A stretch of DNA of 64,000 nucleotides from Raoultibacter phocaeensis (GCF_901411515.1 NZ_CABDUX010000002.1:1240001-1304000); one strand, 5' to 3'. Shown: positions 33,713-42,429, counted from the stretch's first letter. Program-made: numbers and translations. Notes: generated by a model from the sequence alone, not told the origin.

Positions 33713-35383
33713 CTACCTGCGCGAGGATGCAGAGTCGCCAGTCACCGGAATGCGAATGACGACGCGGGCGCCGAGAACGCCACCCGCCCTCCCGATCCTG
33801 TTGGAAAGCTCCACCGTACCGCCGCACGAGCGCGCTGCCTCGGACGCCGTAGAAAGGCCGATGCCGTAATGCCCGCCTGAAACCGCACCGGTTCGAGAAG
33901 CATCTCCGCAAAAGAAGCGCTCGCAGCCGTGCTCGAGGGCTTCGGGCGAAAAGCCCGGCCCGTCGTCTTCGACCTCGATCGCAAAAACGGTGCGCCCATC
34001 TTCGAAGCCGAAACCGAGGTCTATTTGGTCGTGCGCGTAATCGAGCGCATTCGCAACAACGTTGAGAACGGCTCGCCCAAGCGCCTCGCGGTCAGCCTCG
34101 ATACACGCGTCTGCGAGCGCCGGATCGTACGTGGCTTCAAGTGCGACATTCGCCGTACGGGCGAGAGCGCCCGCCTCGCTGCCGAGCTCGGCAGCGAAAG
34201 CGTCGAGCGAAACGGGTTCCTTCGCCCCAACTGCCGCTTCGCCGTGCGAAACCTCGATGAGCAGGCGAACGTAGTCGTCGAGCCGCTCTGCCGCCGCAGC
34301 AGCATCGCGGGCCGCAGCGGCGATATCCGCAAGCCCGTCGGACGAAGACATGCACGGCGCGTCTACCGCGCCGCAAAGATCGACTCCATGTGCAAGCCCC
34401 TCGGGCGCAAGCGAGCCCTGCGTGTCTGCCGTGCCTGAAAGCCCAGCCGTTTCAAGTGCATCCGCAAGCTTGGTCGCTGCAGGCACGCCGTGGGCATCGA
34501 CTCCATGCGCAAGCCCAGCCGTCTTAGCCATATCCCCTGCTTCTTCGGCGACGTAGTCGGCGTTAGCCCGCACCACGGTGAGGGGCGTTTTGAGATCGTG
34601 GGCGAGCGCGGCTACCTGGTTTCGCTGCGCCTGCTCGGCGCGCCAATGGGCCTCAAGCGATTCTTTGAGCGAAAAGCGCATGCGCTCCATCGCCTCGAGC
34701 ACCTCGTTCACCTGCCGCACATTGCTCGACCCCACCTGAAACTCGAGGTCCTCGTTCGCTATCCTGTCTGCTGCATCGGTAAGCGGTGCCATCGTGCGCG
34801 CGATAACGCGGCTCGCACGATGCGAGATGAGCAGAATGGCCGCAACGCTTCCCGCGCATGCGGCAATCAGCATGAGATCTTGGGGGTTGGGCAGCGCATC
34901 GCGCAGCGCACGTGAAGTAAACTGCGGCATGAACTCGCTTACCAACAGGCACATCGTGTTGTCGGGAAGCCTGAACACCGTGTAGGTTGCCCCGTTGCGC
35001 CCGGTTACCGCAGCAGGTTCTTTTCCGGGCTCGCCGTCCTCGCTGCCGAGACGTTCGCGAACGACATCCAGAGCAGCTTCCCGTTCTTCATCGGGTATAT
35101 CGCCCGCAAGCACCGCGCCCGTATCGTCTACAAGCAGGTAGCGGTACGCAGTCGGAACCTCGTCGGCGTCGAATACCTCCGCCGAACGGAGCGCCTCGAC
35201 CGTCTCTTCTATGTGGCCCGCTCCGTAACTGGCAGCATACACAGCGCCCATGTTGATCGCTATCGAGATCGCGATGAACGAAGCTGCCCACACGGCGATA
35301 AGGGCCGCGATGACGTACGCGAAATAGCGTACGATCACCAGCGAAAGAGGGATTCCCCGCTTAAAGGGTCTCAAAGCTGCCAT
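33713..35383 (-). CDS. Sensor histidine kinase
   Basis: 556 residues from ATG 35383, which overlaps the response-regulator stop by 13 bp. Two membrane helices (about 15-45 and 168-187) enclose an extracytoplasmic domain of about 120 residues. A HAMP-like segment follows. The phosphoacceptor His262 is in ALAHDLKTPLTVVRANADY. The ATP-binding domain shows NVVANALDYAHD, DDGPGFS and GIGLSTA. Between the two dimerisation helices there is an unusual insert of about 65 residues (about 285-350) containing GLAHGVD twice. A pairing with the LanFEG-like transporter at 37075-39481 (NisK or CprK type) is inferred from position. Confidence 0.9.
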   Translation of the reverse strand: MAALRPFKRGIPLSLVIVRYFAYVIAALIAVWAASFIAISIAINMGAVYAASYGAGHIEETVEALRSAEVFDADEVPTAYRYLLVDDTGAVLAGDIPDEEREAALDVVRERLGSEDGEPGKEPAAVTGRNGATYTVFRLPDNTMCLLVSEFMPQFTSRALRDALPNPQDLMLIAACAGSVAAILLISHRASRVIARTMAPLTDAADRIANEDLEFQVGSSNVRQVNEVLEAMERMRFSLKESLEAHWRAEQAQRNQVAALAHDLKTPLTVVRANADYVAEEAGDMAKTAGLAHGVDAHGVPAATKLADALETAGLSGTADTQGSLAPEGLAHGVDLCGAVDAPCMSSSDGLADIAAAARDAAAAAERLDDYVRLLIEVSHGEAAVGAKEPVSLDAFAAELGSEAGALARTANVALEATYDPALADACIEADREALGRAVLNVVANALDYAHDQIDLGFGFEDGRTVFAIEVEDDGPGFSPEALEHGCERFFCGDASRTGAVSGGHYGIGLSTASEAARSCGGTVELSNRIGRAGGVLGARVVIRIPVTGDSASSRR

Positions 35384-36033
35384 TTGTACCCCACTCCCCA
35401 GACGGTTGCAATGGGGTCGGCACCTGCCTGGGCAAGCTTTTTGCGGGCGCGGCTCACATGCATCGATATCGCAGCGTCGTCCGAATCGCTGTCCCAACCG
35501 AGCGCCGCCTCGCGAATCTGCTCGCGCGAAAGCACCTGACCACGCCGCCGAGCAAGCAGTTCGCATAGTTCGTACTCGGTGGGCGTGAGCGCAACGGGCA
35601 CGTCTTCCACGGCAATCTCTTTGGCGCCGAGGTTCAGGCGTACGTTGCCGAACGAGAGGACATGCGTGCATTCTCGCTGATCACGCCGTAGATGCGCACA
35701 TATCTTCGCCCGCAGCTCGGCAGCTCCGAACGGTTTGCGCACGTAGTCGTCGGCTCCCAGGCCCAAGCCTGCGACGGCATCTTCTTCGGCCACCTTGGCC
35801 GTGAGAAACACGATGGGCCCGTCGAAGCGAGGACGGATGCACCGCACGAGATCGAACCCGTCGAGATCGGGCATCATTACATCACAGAGGATGAGGTCGA
35901 AACGCGCAAGGTCCATGTCGGGCACGCCCGCGGCCTTCGTGGTGCACACAACCTCGTGCCCGTCGCGCTTGAGCACGCGGGCAAGCGCGTCGAGGATCGC
36001 CTGCTCGTCGTCAATCGCCAGTATGCGCGCCAT
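35371..36033 (-). CDS. OmpR-family response regulator
   Basis: 220 residues from ATG 36033 with AAAGGAG upstream. The receiver domain starts ARILAIDDEQAILDAL, with the phosphorylated Asp in LILCDVMMPDLDGFD, a conserved Thr in VFLTAK and Lys in VRKPFGAAEL. The C-terminal winged helix is of the OmpR/PhoB type (LTPTEYELCELLARRRGQVL). Its last codons overlap the kinase start. It probably activates the peptide-resistance transporter upstream, from which it is separated by two repeat elements. Confidence 0.93.
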   Translation of the reverse strand: MARILAIDDEQAILDALARVLKRDGHEVVCTTKAAGVPDMDLARFDLILCDVMMPDLDGFDLVRCIRPRFDGPIVFLTAKVAEEDAVAGLGLGADDYVRKPFGAAELRAKICAHLRRDQRECTHVLSFGNVRLNLGAKEIAVEDVPVALTPTEYELCELLARRRGQVLSREQIREAALGWDSDSDDAAISMHVSRARKKLAQAGADPIATVWGVGYKWQL

Positions 36034-36207
36034 CGTACTCCTTTCGCTCGTCGGTCGTACGTATTGCCCTGTGTATCGGTGTCCGTCCTCTTCCGACCGG
36101 TTGCCTTCCGCCAACCGCCGCCTTTGCGGCGCTGCGGACACTTCGCCATGATACCCGACATCTTCAATGATTCCATAGCTCCGCTGTAAGCGAATCGAAT
36201 GCATGAT

Positions 36208-36325
36208 GTCCGCCAACCTCCGGTAAACGACATGTATCGGAGCGATTTATCGGGCTTAGAAAATACGAACAGGTTTTATTCGGATTCTGCATATCTGAAA
36301 TGTCGTTTACCGGAGGTTGACGGAC
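36208..36325. repeat. 118-bp element with 26-bp inverted repeats
   Basis: Arms 36208-36233 and 36300-36325 are inverted repeats with a single mismatch (core ACCTCCGGTAAACGACAT). The interior is AT-rich, unlike its surroundings. It has the form of a MITE or a large stem-loop. No second copy was noticed in the window. Confidence 0.8.
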
Positions 36326-36356
36326 GGGCGGCGGACCCCCCCGGCGGGACCCCTCA

Positions 36357-36541
36357 AAGCCCAATAATCGCCGCCGTGAAGGGTTCCGTAATGCATTCCC
36401 GATGCAAGCAAATTCCTTGCTAGCGATAACCCCTGTTCACCGACTTGTCGGTTTCTCGGTGCATGCGGCAGCCTCTCACTTGCGCATCCCGTCGGTGCCT
36501 TAAAGCCCATTGAACGCTTCACGGCGGCGGTTTTTGGGCTT
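36357..36541 (-). repeat. 185-bp dispersed element with 25-bp terminal inverted repeats, copy 2
   Basis: Arms 36357-36381 and 36517-36541. Read on the minus strand it aligns without gaps to 4453-4637, with about 84% identity by hand count. The arms are better conserved than the interior. Confidence 0.8.
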
Positions 36542-36650
36542 CGAGGCGACTTTCCGCCGCCGAAACGCCGTCGGCACATGCCCGTGCCCCGGGAAGGGCG
36601 CTGCGTCGATCTGGTTTAACAGCGGAGCATACCGTCACCGCCCAACGTAT

Positions 36651-37082
36651 TCAGCTTGCGTCTTCCTGCAGCGCCCGTTCGGCTTCCTCGGGCACGTCGG
36701 ATTCGTCGACGCCGCGGTAATGGACGCCCGATGAACCCTTAGCGTCGATTTCGAGGTAGCCCTCGCCCGTCGTTTTGCTGCCGAAGGAGATGATCGTGAG
36801 CTCGCGGATATCCCCCCGCTCGGTTGCGGCGTCGATTTTGTACACGTAATTCGTCCCGGCACCCGTCGCATCGCTATAGCTGTCCGTGTAGGCATCTGGC
36901 TCGGGCACCTGCGCCCACATCGTGATCACGGGATTGGGCATGAGCCGGTCGAGCACCGACTGCGTCGCCGCACCCCAGCCGCCCGAGCAGCTCGGCAGCA
37001 GCAGGACGAGCACCACGAGCACAGCCGCGATCGCGATCACCGAAACCGTTCGGCGCTGCATTCGCTTTCCAGAATCACGCAT
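36651..37082 (-). CDS. YxeA-family secreted or membrane-anchored protein
   Basis: 143 residues from ATG 37082. One N-terminal membrane segment (VSVIAIAAVLVVLVLLLPSC) ends in a Cys that could be lipidated, though the box is not canonical. The remaining domain has the YxeA pattern: NYVYKIDAATERGDIRELTIISF, a central glycine-rich turn, and VPEEAERALQ at the end. YxeA-type proteins often accompany bacitracin/lantibiotic-resistance ABC transporters. The start overlaps the end of the permease gene at 37075, so it belongs to the transporter operon. Confidence 0.82.
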   Translation of the reverse strand: MRDSGKRMQRRTVSVIAIAAVLVVLVLLLPSCSGGWGAATQSVLDRLMPNPVITMWAQVPEPDAYTDSYSDATGAGTNYVYKIDAATERGDIRELTIISFGSKTTGEGYLEIDAKGSSGVHYRGVDESDVPEEAERALQEDAS

Positions 37083-37890
37083 AGCTTCTTCCTTCCTCGA
37101 ACTTCTCGAACCACACAAAGAGTCCCGCAAGCGCCGCCACCAACACGACCGAGCACAAGGAACCGGCAACCATCGCAGCATCGCCAACCTGCGAAACGAC
37201 CTCGATCTGCCCTTGCGCCGAGGCAAGAGCGCCCTCGATTGCAAGCGACCCTAAACGCGTCGGCAGAGCGAACGGCTCGAGGCCGAGCAAGCCCGACCCC
37301 ACCGCCGTAAGCTCGCCGGTCATGAGACCGTGGGCGAGACCCCCCACCGAGAAGAACGCGAGCACGAGGCCCGCCGCACCCACGCCGATGGAAACGTTTC
37401 GCCCGAACCGAAGCGCGAGCGCCGTCATGAGCGCATAGAGAGGCGCGCTGCCGAACGCAAGACCCGCAACCGAAAGCACAAGCGTGCCCGCGCCGAGGGC
37501 GAGCTTGCCGGCTGCGGCGAGGATGACGGCAAAGAGCGCGACGGCAAAGGCGAGGGCGAGAAATCCCATGAGCCAGAGCGCCGTGCCCTTGGCCGCGATG
37601 GCGATGCGGCGCGAGGGAACGGCGGTGAGGTTCGCAAGTCCGCCCGCACGCCGCTCTTCGTCCACCGCAAGCCCGCACACGATGCCCGCCATAAGGGGCA
37701 TCATCGCGCCGAGCAGCTGCACGTAGGCGTCCGCTCCCATGGAAGCATCCCATGGCGCAACGGCGAAGTACGCTCCGCAGGCAAGACCCCCGGCAAGCGC
37801 GCAGGCAAGGTGCGCGAACACGAGCGGCGAGCGCACAAGGCGCACGAACTCGGAACGGAGCGCTCGCGGAAAGGACATGCGCGGCCTCAT
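37075..37890 (-). CDS. Lantibiotic-immunity ABC transporter permease (MutG/EpiG-like)
   Basis: 271 residues from ATG 37890, overlapping the previous permease by ATGA and preceded by GGAGGAG. It has six predicted membrane helices and an N-terminus of the type LRSEFVRLVRSPLVFAHLA that is typical of the LanE/G permeases. It should form the second half of a heteromeric export channel with the 302-residue permease and the ATPase at 38771. The longer open frame upstream (to 38925) overlaps the other two genes and is not used. Confidence 0.85.
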   Translation of the reverse strand: MRPRMSFPRALRSEFVRLVRSPLVFAHLACALAGGLACGAYFAVAPWDASMGADAYVQLLGAMMPLMAGIVCGLAVDEERRAGGLANLTAVPSRRIAIAAKGTALWLMGFLALAFAVALFAVILAAAGKLALGAGTLVLSVAGLAFGSAPLYALMTALALRFGRNVSIGVGAAGLVLAFFSVGGLAHGLMTGELTAVGSGLLGLEPFALPTRLGSLAIEGALASAQGQIEVVSQVGDAAMVAGSLCSVVLVAALAGLFVWFEKFEEGRSYA

Positions 37891-38795
37891 AGCTCCTCCG
37901 ATCGTTTGAGCCACGCGGCGCCCGCAAACGAAAGCGCCGCGAACACTACCGCAGCAACCGCGAGCCCCGCCACCGTGAGCGCACTCGATGCGGCGAGCGC
38001 GCCGCCGAGCACCGTATCGGCCGCAAGCGGCTCGCCGCTTGGCAGCACCGGCAAAAACGCCGTGGGGATCACCATGGTGGCAGAGGGCGGGAAAAGCTGC
38101 GGTACCGGTATCGCCGACCAGGCGAACCCTCCCACAAGCTGCACCGCCAGCGGCACGAAGATGCCTGCGAGCATGCCCGCACGGGCCGTGAGAAAAAGTC
38201 CGACCGGGATCATCCATGCGCTCGTTACCGTAACAACGAGCGCCGCCGCCAGCATCGTAAGCGCCGATGCGAACAGCATGTCCGCACTGGGCACTCCCCC
38301 GCCGAACACTGCCGCAACAAGATAGATGGCGAATACAACGAGGTTTGACAGGAGCGAAAGCCCGAGACAGTACGAGACTTTGGCCCACCACGATACGCGA
38401 AGTGAGGTGCCGATTCCGAGGATCGAGCGGTTTTTGAGGCGCGCATCGGCATTCGCCACGCACGCCGTCACGAGCGCGATCGTCACAGGCATGAGCAGAG
38501 CGTACCAGTAGTTCCAAGGAGAGAACGAAAGCGCACCGCCAAAGCCCGTCATTGCCCCGAAGAGCGCAAACGGCAGCGCCATGACGATGGCCAAGCGCAG
38601 AGGTGCCGCATGGCGGAATTTGAGCGCTTCGGCACGCAGCGCCGAGAAGAACGGGGTGCGCACGGACACGGCACCGGCCGCCTGTGCTTCGACGCGCCGA
38701 GAGGCGTCGGGCGCAGCGGTTTGCGCGAGCTGCGCTACCTGTGCTGGTTTCCTTCCCTGTTGCGCGCCCATCATGCCGCCCTTCCCTTCCGACAT
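37887..38795 (-). CDS. Lantibiotic-immunity ABC transporter permease (MutE/EpiE-like)
   Basis: 302 residues. A polar N-terminus of about 48 residues with Gln/Ala-rich sequence precedes LRAEALKFRHAAPLRLAIV and six membrane helices, the LanE/MutE layout. The start overlaps the end of the ATPase gene by 25 bp, and the end overlaps the next permease by 4 bp, a tightly coupled operon. The polar N-terminal extension is longer than usual; an internal start at a later Met is possible but has no good ribosome-binding site. Confidence 0.85.
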   Translation of the reverse strand: MSEGKGGMMGAQQGRKPAQVAQLAQTAAPDASRRVEAQAAGAVSVRTPFFSALRAEALKFRHAAPLRLAIVMALPFALFGAMTGFGGALSFSPWNYWYALLMPVTIALVTACVANADARLKNRSILGIGTSLRVSWWAKVSYCLGLSLLSNLVVFAIYLVAAVFGGGVPSADMLFASALTMLAAALVVTVTSAWMIPVGLFLTARAGMLAGIFVPLAVQLVGGFAWSAIPVPQLFPPSATMVIPTAFLPVLPSGEPLAADTVLGGALAASSALTVAGLAVAAVVFAALSFAGAAWLKRSEEL

Positions 38796-39481
38796 ACATC
38801 CATGAAGAGCCGCTCGAGATCCTCGTCCGGGCGCAGCACGTCCTCGTAGGCAAGCCTTCCTTCGTAGATGATGCCGATACGGTCGGCCATCTGCTGCACC
38901 TCGGAGAGTATGTGGCTCGACACAAGCACTGTAATGCCGCGCTCGGGAAACGAGCGGATCAGGTCGCGCAACTCTTCGATGCCGATGGGATCGAGCCCGT
39001 TGGTAGGCTCGTCTAAGATGAGAAGGCGCGGGTGCGCGATGAGCGCAAGCGCGATGCCCAGCCTCTGCTTCATGCCCATCGAAAAGCGGCCTGCGCGCTT
39101 CTTGTCGGTGTTTGCGAGGTCGACCGTGCGAAGCACCTCGTCGATCCGCTCGTCCGGAAGGCCGAAGAGCGCCGTACGCACTGCAAGGTTCTCACGTGCG
39201 GTGAGGTTGGGGTAGATCGGCGCCTCCTCGATAAGCGAGCCGATCGCGTAGAGGTCGTCGCGCTGCCACGGATGCCCGTCGAAGAGGATTCGGCCTTCCG
39301 TGGGGCGCAGCATTCCGCAGATCATCTTGAGCGTAGTCGACTTACCTGCGCCGTTCGGCCCCAAAAGCCCGTACACCTCGCCCTTTCCTATATGCAGGTC
39401 CACATCGGCCACGGCCGTCTGGGCGCTATCGCCCCGACCGAAGCGCTTGGTGAGCCCCTGCGTTTCGAGCATGCATTCCAT
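38771..39481 (-). CDS. Lantibiotic-immunity ABC transporter ATP-binding protein (LanF/BcrA-like)
   Basis: 236 residues from ATG 39481. Walker A GLLGPNGAGKST, signature FSMGMKQRLGIA, Walker B LLILDEPTNGLDP and switch His in SSHIL are all intact. The sequence style (ICGMLRPTEGRI, GSLIEEAPIYPNLTARENL) is that of the BcrA/LanF group. It should power export of a lantibiotic or bacitracin-like peptide from the membrane through the two permeases that follow. No lanthipeptide biosynthesis gene is seen in the window, so this is a resistance or sensing locus rather than self-immunity. Confidence 0.92.
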   Translation of the reverse strand: MECMLETQGLTKRFGRGDSAQTAVADVDLHIGKGEVYGLLGPNGAGKSTTLKMICGMLRPTEGRILFDGHPWQRDDLYAIGSLIEEAPIYPNLTARENLAVRTALFGLPDERIDEVLRTVDLANTDKKRAGRFSMGMKQRLGIALALIAHPRLLILDEPTNGLDPIGIEELRDLIRSFPERGITVLVSSHILSEVQQMADRIGIIYEGRLAYEDVLRPDEDLERLFMDVCRKGRAA

Positions 39482-39787
39482 GCCGTCTCCCTTCGCTCGC
39501 GCCCGCCGTGCGGCGGGTGCTTTTCGGTTACTGCTACTCAGCATGGAGGCCAAATCTAACGAAGCTGTAACGATACAATGAAAAGAAGAGCTTTCGTCGA
39601 AATACCGAAGCGATTTTCCGCAACCGCACTCGAAAATCCTGATCTGGGCACCTCAAGCGCTTGCAAAGAAAGCGGGCGGAAACCCCATGGTAGAATGCTG
39701 TGACGATATCGAAAGAAAAGGCCATGGCCAAGGGGGCATCGAACGCCCGCCTTGCAGCCGACAAGACAACGAACAGGCGGGTTTTCC
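39482..39787. other. Divergent intergenic region
   Basis: No gene in these 306 bp. It should contain the promoter of the peptide-resistance operon (minus) and of the serine hydrolase gene (plus). I see no clear operator. Confidence 0.5.
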
Positions 39788-40777
39788 ATGGTGCTCAATG
39801 AAAAGGACATCCGGAAATACTGCAAGGACAAGCCTCGCGTAATCCTCACCATTGCGACGCACGAAAAAGGCATCGACGAGATCAGAAGTTTCGGCAACAA
39901 CGGCGCGCCCGTCACGCCAGAAACCCGTTCGTACGAAATAGGCTCCATTTCAAAGGTCGTCCTCTCGACCCTTCTTGCAAAATGCCTGGAGGAAGGCTTA
40001 TTGAGCCTGAATGACACCATCGATCGATACATCGATCTGCCTCCTGAATGCAGCTACCCGACCATCCTTCAGCTTGCAACCCACACTTCCAGCTACGCCG
40101 ACCCCGATCTTTTCGACTCCAAACTCGCTGCTCTTTCCTGGTCTTTCTCTTCGAGCAAAAAGCAGTTCAACCCGTTCGCTCGCTTCGGATCCAACTGGCT
40201 CATCGATTCGATAGTCAAGGCTTCGCGCAAGCCGCGAAAGACGGAAGGGCGCTTCCGCTACTCGAACTTCGGGTATTCGGTGTTGGGGCGGACGCTCGGA
40301 GAGGCGATGAACAGCGCGTATTACGATTACATCACCTCTTACATCAGGGAAGACCTGGGGCTTTCGTCTACTTCCTGCAACTCGAACGAATTTCCTATGG
40401 TTCACGGTTTCAAAAAAGACAACGATCTGGGAAATTGGATATGGCTCGATGATTCTGCGTATGCTCCCGCCGGATGCATCTGCTCGACTGCGGCGGATAT
40501 GCTCGCATTTGCCAAGATGAACCTGTACGACGAGAAAAGCTACCTCACTTACAGCCACCAAAAGCGGGCTTCCGACAAGCATCTCGATGTGGGGCTCGGG
40601 TGGATACTCGAAAAAGACGACGACATCATATGGCACAACGGCGAAACGGGTTTGTTTCATGCCGTTCTTGCCTTCAGCAAGAAGAGGGAACGAGCCGTGG
40701 TGGTGCTCTCGAATTGCATCACCAGCATGCTTATGCCCGAGGATGCGCTTGCCCTTTCGATCATCAAGGGCGAATAG
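39788..40777 (+). CDS. Serine hydrolase of the class C beta-lactamase fold
   Basis: 329 residues from ATG 39788. SISK (SxxK motif, about residue 53), YSN (YxN motif, in FRYSNFGYSVLG) and HNG in place of the usual KTG/HTG triad are present in order. There is no signal peptide, so it is probably cytoplasmic and an esterase or peptidase rather than a beta-lactamase. The ribosome-binding site is weak (AGGCGGG). It is followed by a GNAT gene after 139 bp. Confidence 0.85.
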   Translation: MVLNEKDIRKYCKDKPRVILTIATHEKGIDEIRSFGNNGAPVTPETRSYEIGSISKVVLSTLLAKCLEEGLLSLNDTIDRYIDLPPECSYPTILQLATHTSSYADPDLFDSKLAALSWSFSSSKKQFNPFARFGSNWLIDSIVKASRKPRKTEGRFRYSNFGYSVLGRTLGEAMNSAYYDYITSYIREDLGLSSTSCNSNEFPMVHGFKKDNDLGNWIWLDDSAYAPAGCICSTAADMLAFAKMNLYDEKSYLTYSHQKRASDKHLDVGLGWILEKDDDIIWHNGETGLFHAVLAFSKKRERAVVVLSNCITSMLMPEDALALSIIKGE

Positions 40778-40916
40778 ACGCGTGACCAGGTGCTGACGTT
40801 GCTGCGATGTCAAACGTTCGGCGGCGTCTGCGAGAACGAGAACGCTGGAACAAGGTACAATACGCCTCGCACCGAAAACGACCGCACCTGCAACGACCCC
40901 ATACCGAAGGACGGCT

Positions 40917-41366
40917 ATGAACCATATGATTACCGAGGTCACCTCGAATAAGAAAGACTACCTGGACCTGCTGCTGTTGGCAGACGAGTCGGAAGACATG
41001 ATCGACAGGTACTTGGACGACGGAAGGCTTTTCGTCCTTAACGACGAGGGAGTCAAATGCGTCGCGGTCGTGGTTGCGTTGGGCGCCGAGGAATGCGAAC
41101 TCAAAAACATAGCCACCTATCCCGAGCATCAGAACAAGGGATACGGCAAGGCGATGGTCGACTACCTTTCCGAGCAGTACCTGGGCGAATTCAAAGTCAT
41201 GTACGTCGGCACGGGCGACGTGCCGAAGATCCTGAGATTCTACGAGCGCTGCGGCTTCCGCATCTCGCACCGAGACGAGAACTTCTTCATCGACAACTAC
41301 GACCACCCCATGTTCGAAGACGGCATCCAGCTGCGCGACATGGTCTATCTCCGCAAGGACGCGTGA
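40917..41366 (+). CDS. GNAT N-acetyltransferase
   Basis: 149 residues. The acetyl-CoA loop is in NIATYPEHQNKGYGKAMVDY, matching the Q/RxxGxG/A motif, and the C-terminal motif B is KILRFYERCGF. The N-terminal half and the acidic C-terminus (HPMFEDGIQLRDM) suit a small-molecule acetyltransferase group common in Firmicutes. The acceptor is unknown. A perfect stem GCTCGGT/ACCGAGC (41368-41384) directly follows the stop. Confidence 0.88.
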   Translation: MNHMITEVTSNKKDYLDLLLLADESEDMIDRYLDDGRLFVLNDEGVKCVAVVVALGAEECELKNIATYPEHQNKGYGKAMVDYLSEQYLGEFKVMYVGTGDVPKILRFYERCGFRISHRDENFFIDNYDHPMFEDGIQLRDMVYLRKDA

Positions 41367-41433
41367 GGCTCGGTTCGACCGAGCTTACCCCGAGAAACGG
41401 AAAGGCAGCCGACCCGGACTCCGTGCGCCGCAA

Positions 41434-41979
41434 TCAGATCCGCCGCCCCAGTTCGAACGCCTCTTCCAGCTCACTGCGGTCTTCTATATCTCCCGGATGA
41501 TGAACCCCGCCCGCCAGCACGCGGCCGAGATCAGTCCAATCGATATGGGTCATCAGACGCTCGTACCAATAGACGGATTCTTCGAACCCGTTTCCTTCGG
41601 CCACCATCAACAGCACGGAACCCTTCACCGGGTTTCGATAGCCGGAATCCCTCTCGGCAACAGCGAATAGGCGGTCGAAAGCGGTTTTGAGCTGGCCGCT
41701 TATACTCCAATAATACAGGGGCGAGGCAAGCACCACCACGTCAGCCTCCTGGTAAGCCGGGTAGATCGAATCCATGTCGTCCTTTATCGTGCATGGGCTT
41801 TCGGGGTTTTTGCCCCCGCCCCAACAGCCTTTGCAGCCCTTGATGTCCATATCATGCAAAAGAAACGCGGTAACCTCATGGCCGGCTTCTAACGCCCCCT
41901 TGGTAAACTCCCGAACCAGAGCGGAGGTATTGCCTTTCTTTCTCGGGCTTCCGTTCAATACGACTATGCGCTTTCCCAT
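41434..41979 (-). CDS. Flavodoxin-fold NAD(P)H-dependent oxidoreductase
   Basis: 181 residues from ATG 41979. The FMN phosphate loop is LNGSPRKKGNTSALV, followed by the CxGCxxC-like CKGCWGGG segment and the second flavin loop SPLYYWSISGQLKTAFDRL. This is the iron-sulfur-flavoprotein or NADPH-dependent FMN reductase group; the cysteines are too few to be sure of a [4Fe-4S] cluster. It is divergent from an HxlR-type regulator at 42100, a common arrangement for redox- or electrophile-responsive reductases. Confidence 0.88.
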   Translation of the reverse strand: MGKRIVVLNGSPRKKGNTSALVREFTKGALEAGHEVTAFLLHDMDIKGCKGCWGGGKNPESPCTIKDDMDSIYPAYQEADVVVLASPLYYWSISGQLKTAFDRLFAVAERDSGYRNPVKGSVLLMVAEGNGFEESVYWYERLMTHIDWTDLGRVLAGGVHHPGDIEDRSELEEAFELGRRI

Positions 41980-42044
41980 GGCGATGCTTCCTATCTTTCG
42001 GCGTTTGACTTTACGTCTGTTCACTGCAAAGATACTTCATGCAC

Positions 42045-42073
42045 CACTTGAAACAAGTACGCACATTCAAGTG
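42045..42073. promoter_or_regulatory. Candidate HxlR operator
   Basis: CACTTGAA (42045-42052) and TTCAAGTG (42066-42073) are perfect inverted half-sites separated by 13 bp, in the 120-bp gap between the divergent flavodoxin and HxlR genes. Confidence 0.6.
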
Positions 42074-42099
42074 CGATACTAACCGTAAGGAGAGCGTTA

Positions 42100-42429
42100 A
42101 TGAATTTCAGCTCGATCGAAGAAGCCGACTTAGAGCAATCGGGGTTCAGCTACACCCTGTCTCTGATCAGCGGAAAGTATAAAATGGCGATTCTGTACTG
42201 CCTCATGGAATACAAGGTGGTCAGATACAACGAGATCAAGAGGTACCTTAAAACCATCTCCCACAAAACCCTGAGCACGGTGCTGAAACAGCTTGAAGCA
42301 GACGGGTTGGTTCATCGGGAAGAGTACCCGCAAATACCTCCGAAAGTCGAGTACAGTCTTACCGAAAGGGGCAAATCGCTCATACCCATCCTCGACAGCA
42401 TGTGCCTTTGGGGAGAGAAGAACCGGTAA
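42100..42429 (+). CDS. HxlR-family regulator
   Basis: 109 residues with AAGGAG 8 bases upstream. The winged helix includes ISGKYKMAILYCLMEYKVVR, the usual LKxISxKTLSxxLKxLEADGLVHR core and YSLTERGKSL. HxlR proteins respond to electrophiles or redox signals and usually control a divergent reductase, here the flavodoxin-like gene at 41434. There is one cysteine (YCLMEY) near the dimer core and another near the C-terminus, so thiol sensing is possible. Confidence 0.9.
   Translation: MNFSSIEEADLEQSGFSYTLSLISGKYKMAILYCLMEYKVVRYNEIKRYLKTISHKTLSTVLKQLEADGLVHREEYPQIPPKVEYSLTERGKSLIPILDSMCLWGEKNR

Larger units (their letters stand above)
36034..36650. other. 617-bp intergenic stretch carrying two inverted-repeat elements
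   Basis: No gene seen. It holds a 118-bp element with 26-bp arms (36208-36325) and, 31 bp further, the second copy of the 185-bp element (36357-36541). Both lie between the transporter/YxeA genes and the two-component system, which were probably adjacent before the insertions. Confidence 0.7.

Noticed and set aside
37075-38925. A 616-residue frame on the minus strand
   Set aside because: Its first half is an out-of-frame shadow of the MutE-like permease and the ATPase gene; the real gene starts at 37890 with a good ribosome-binding site.
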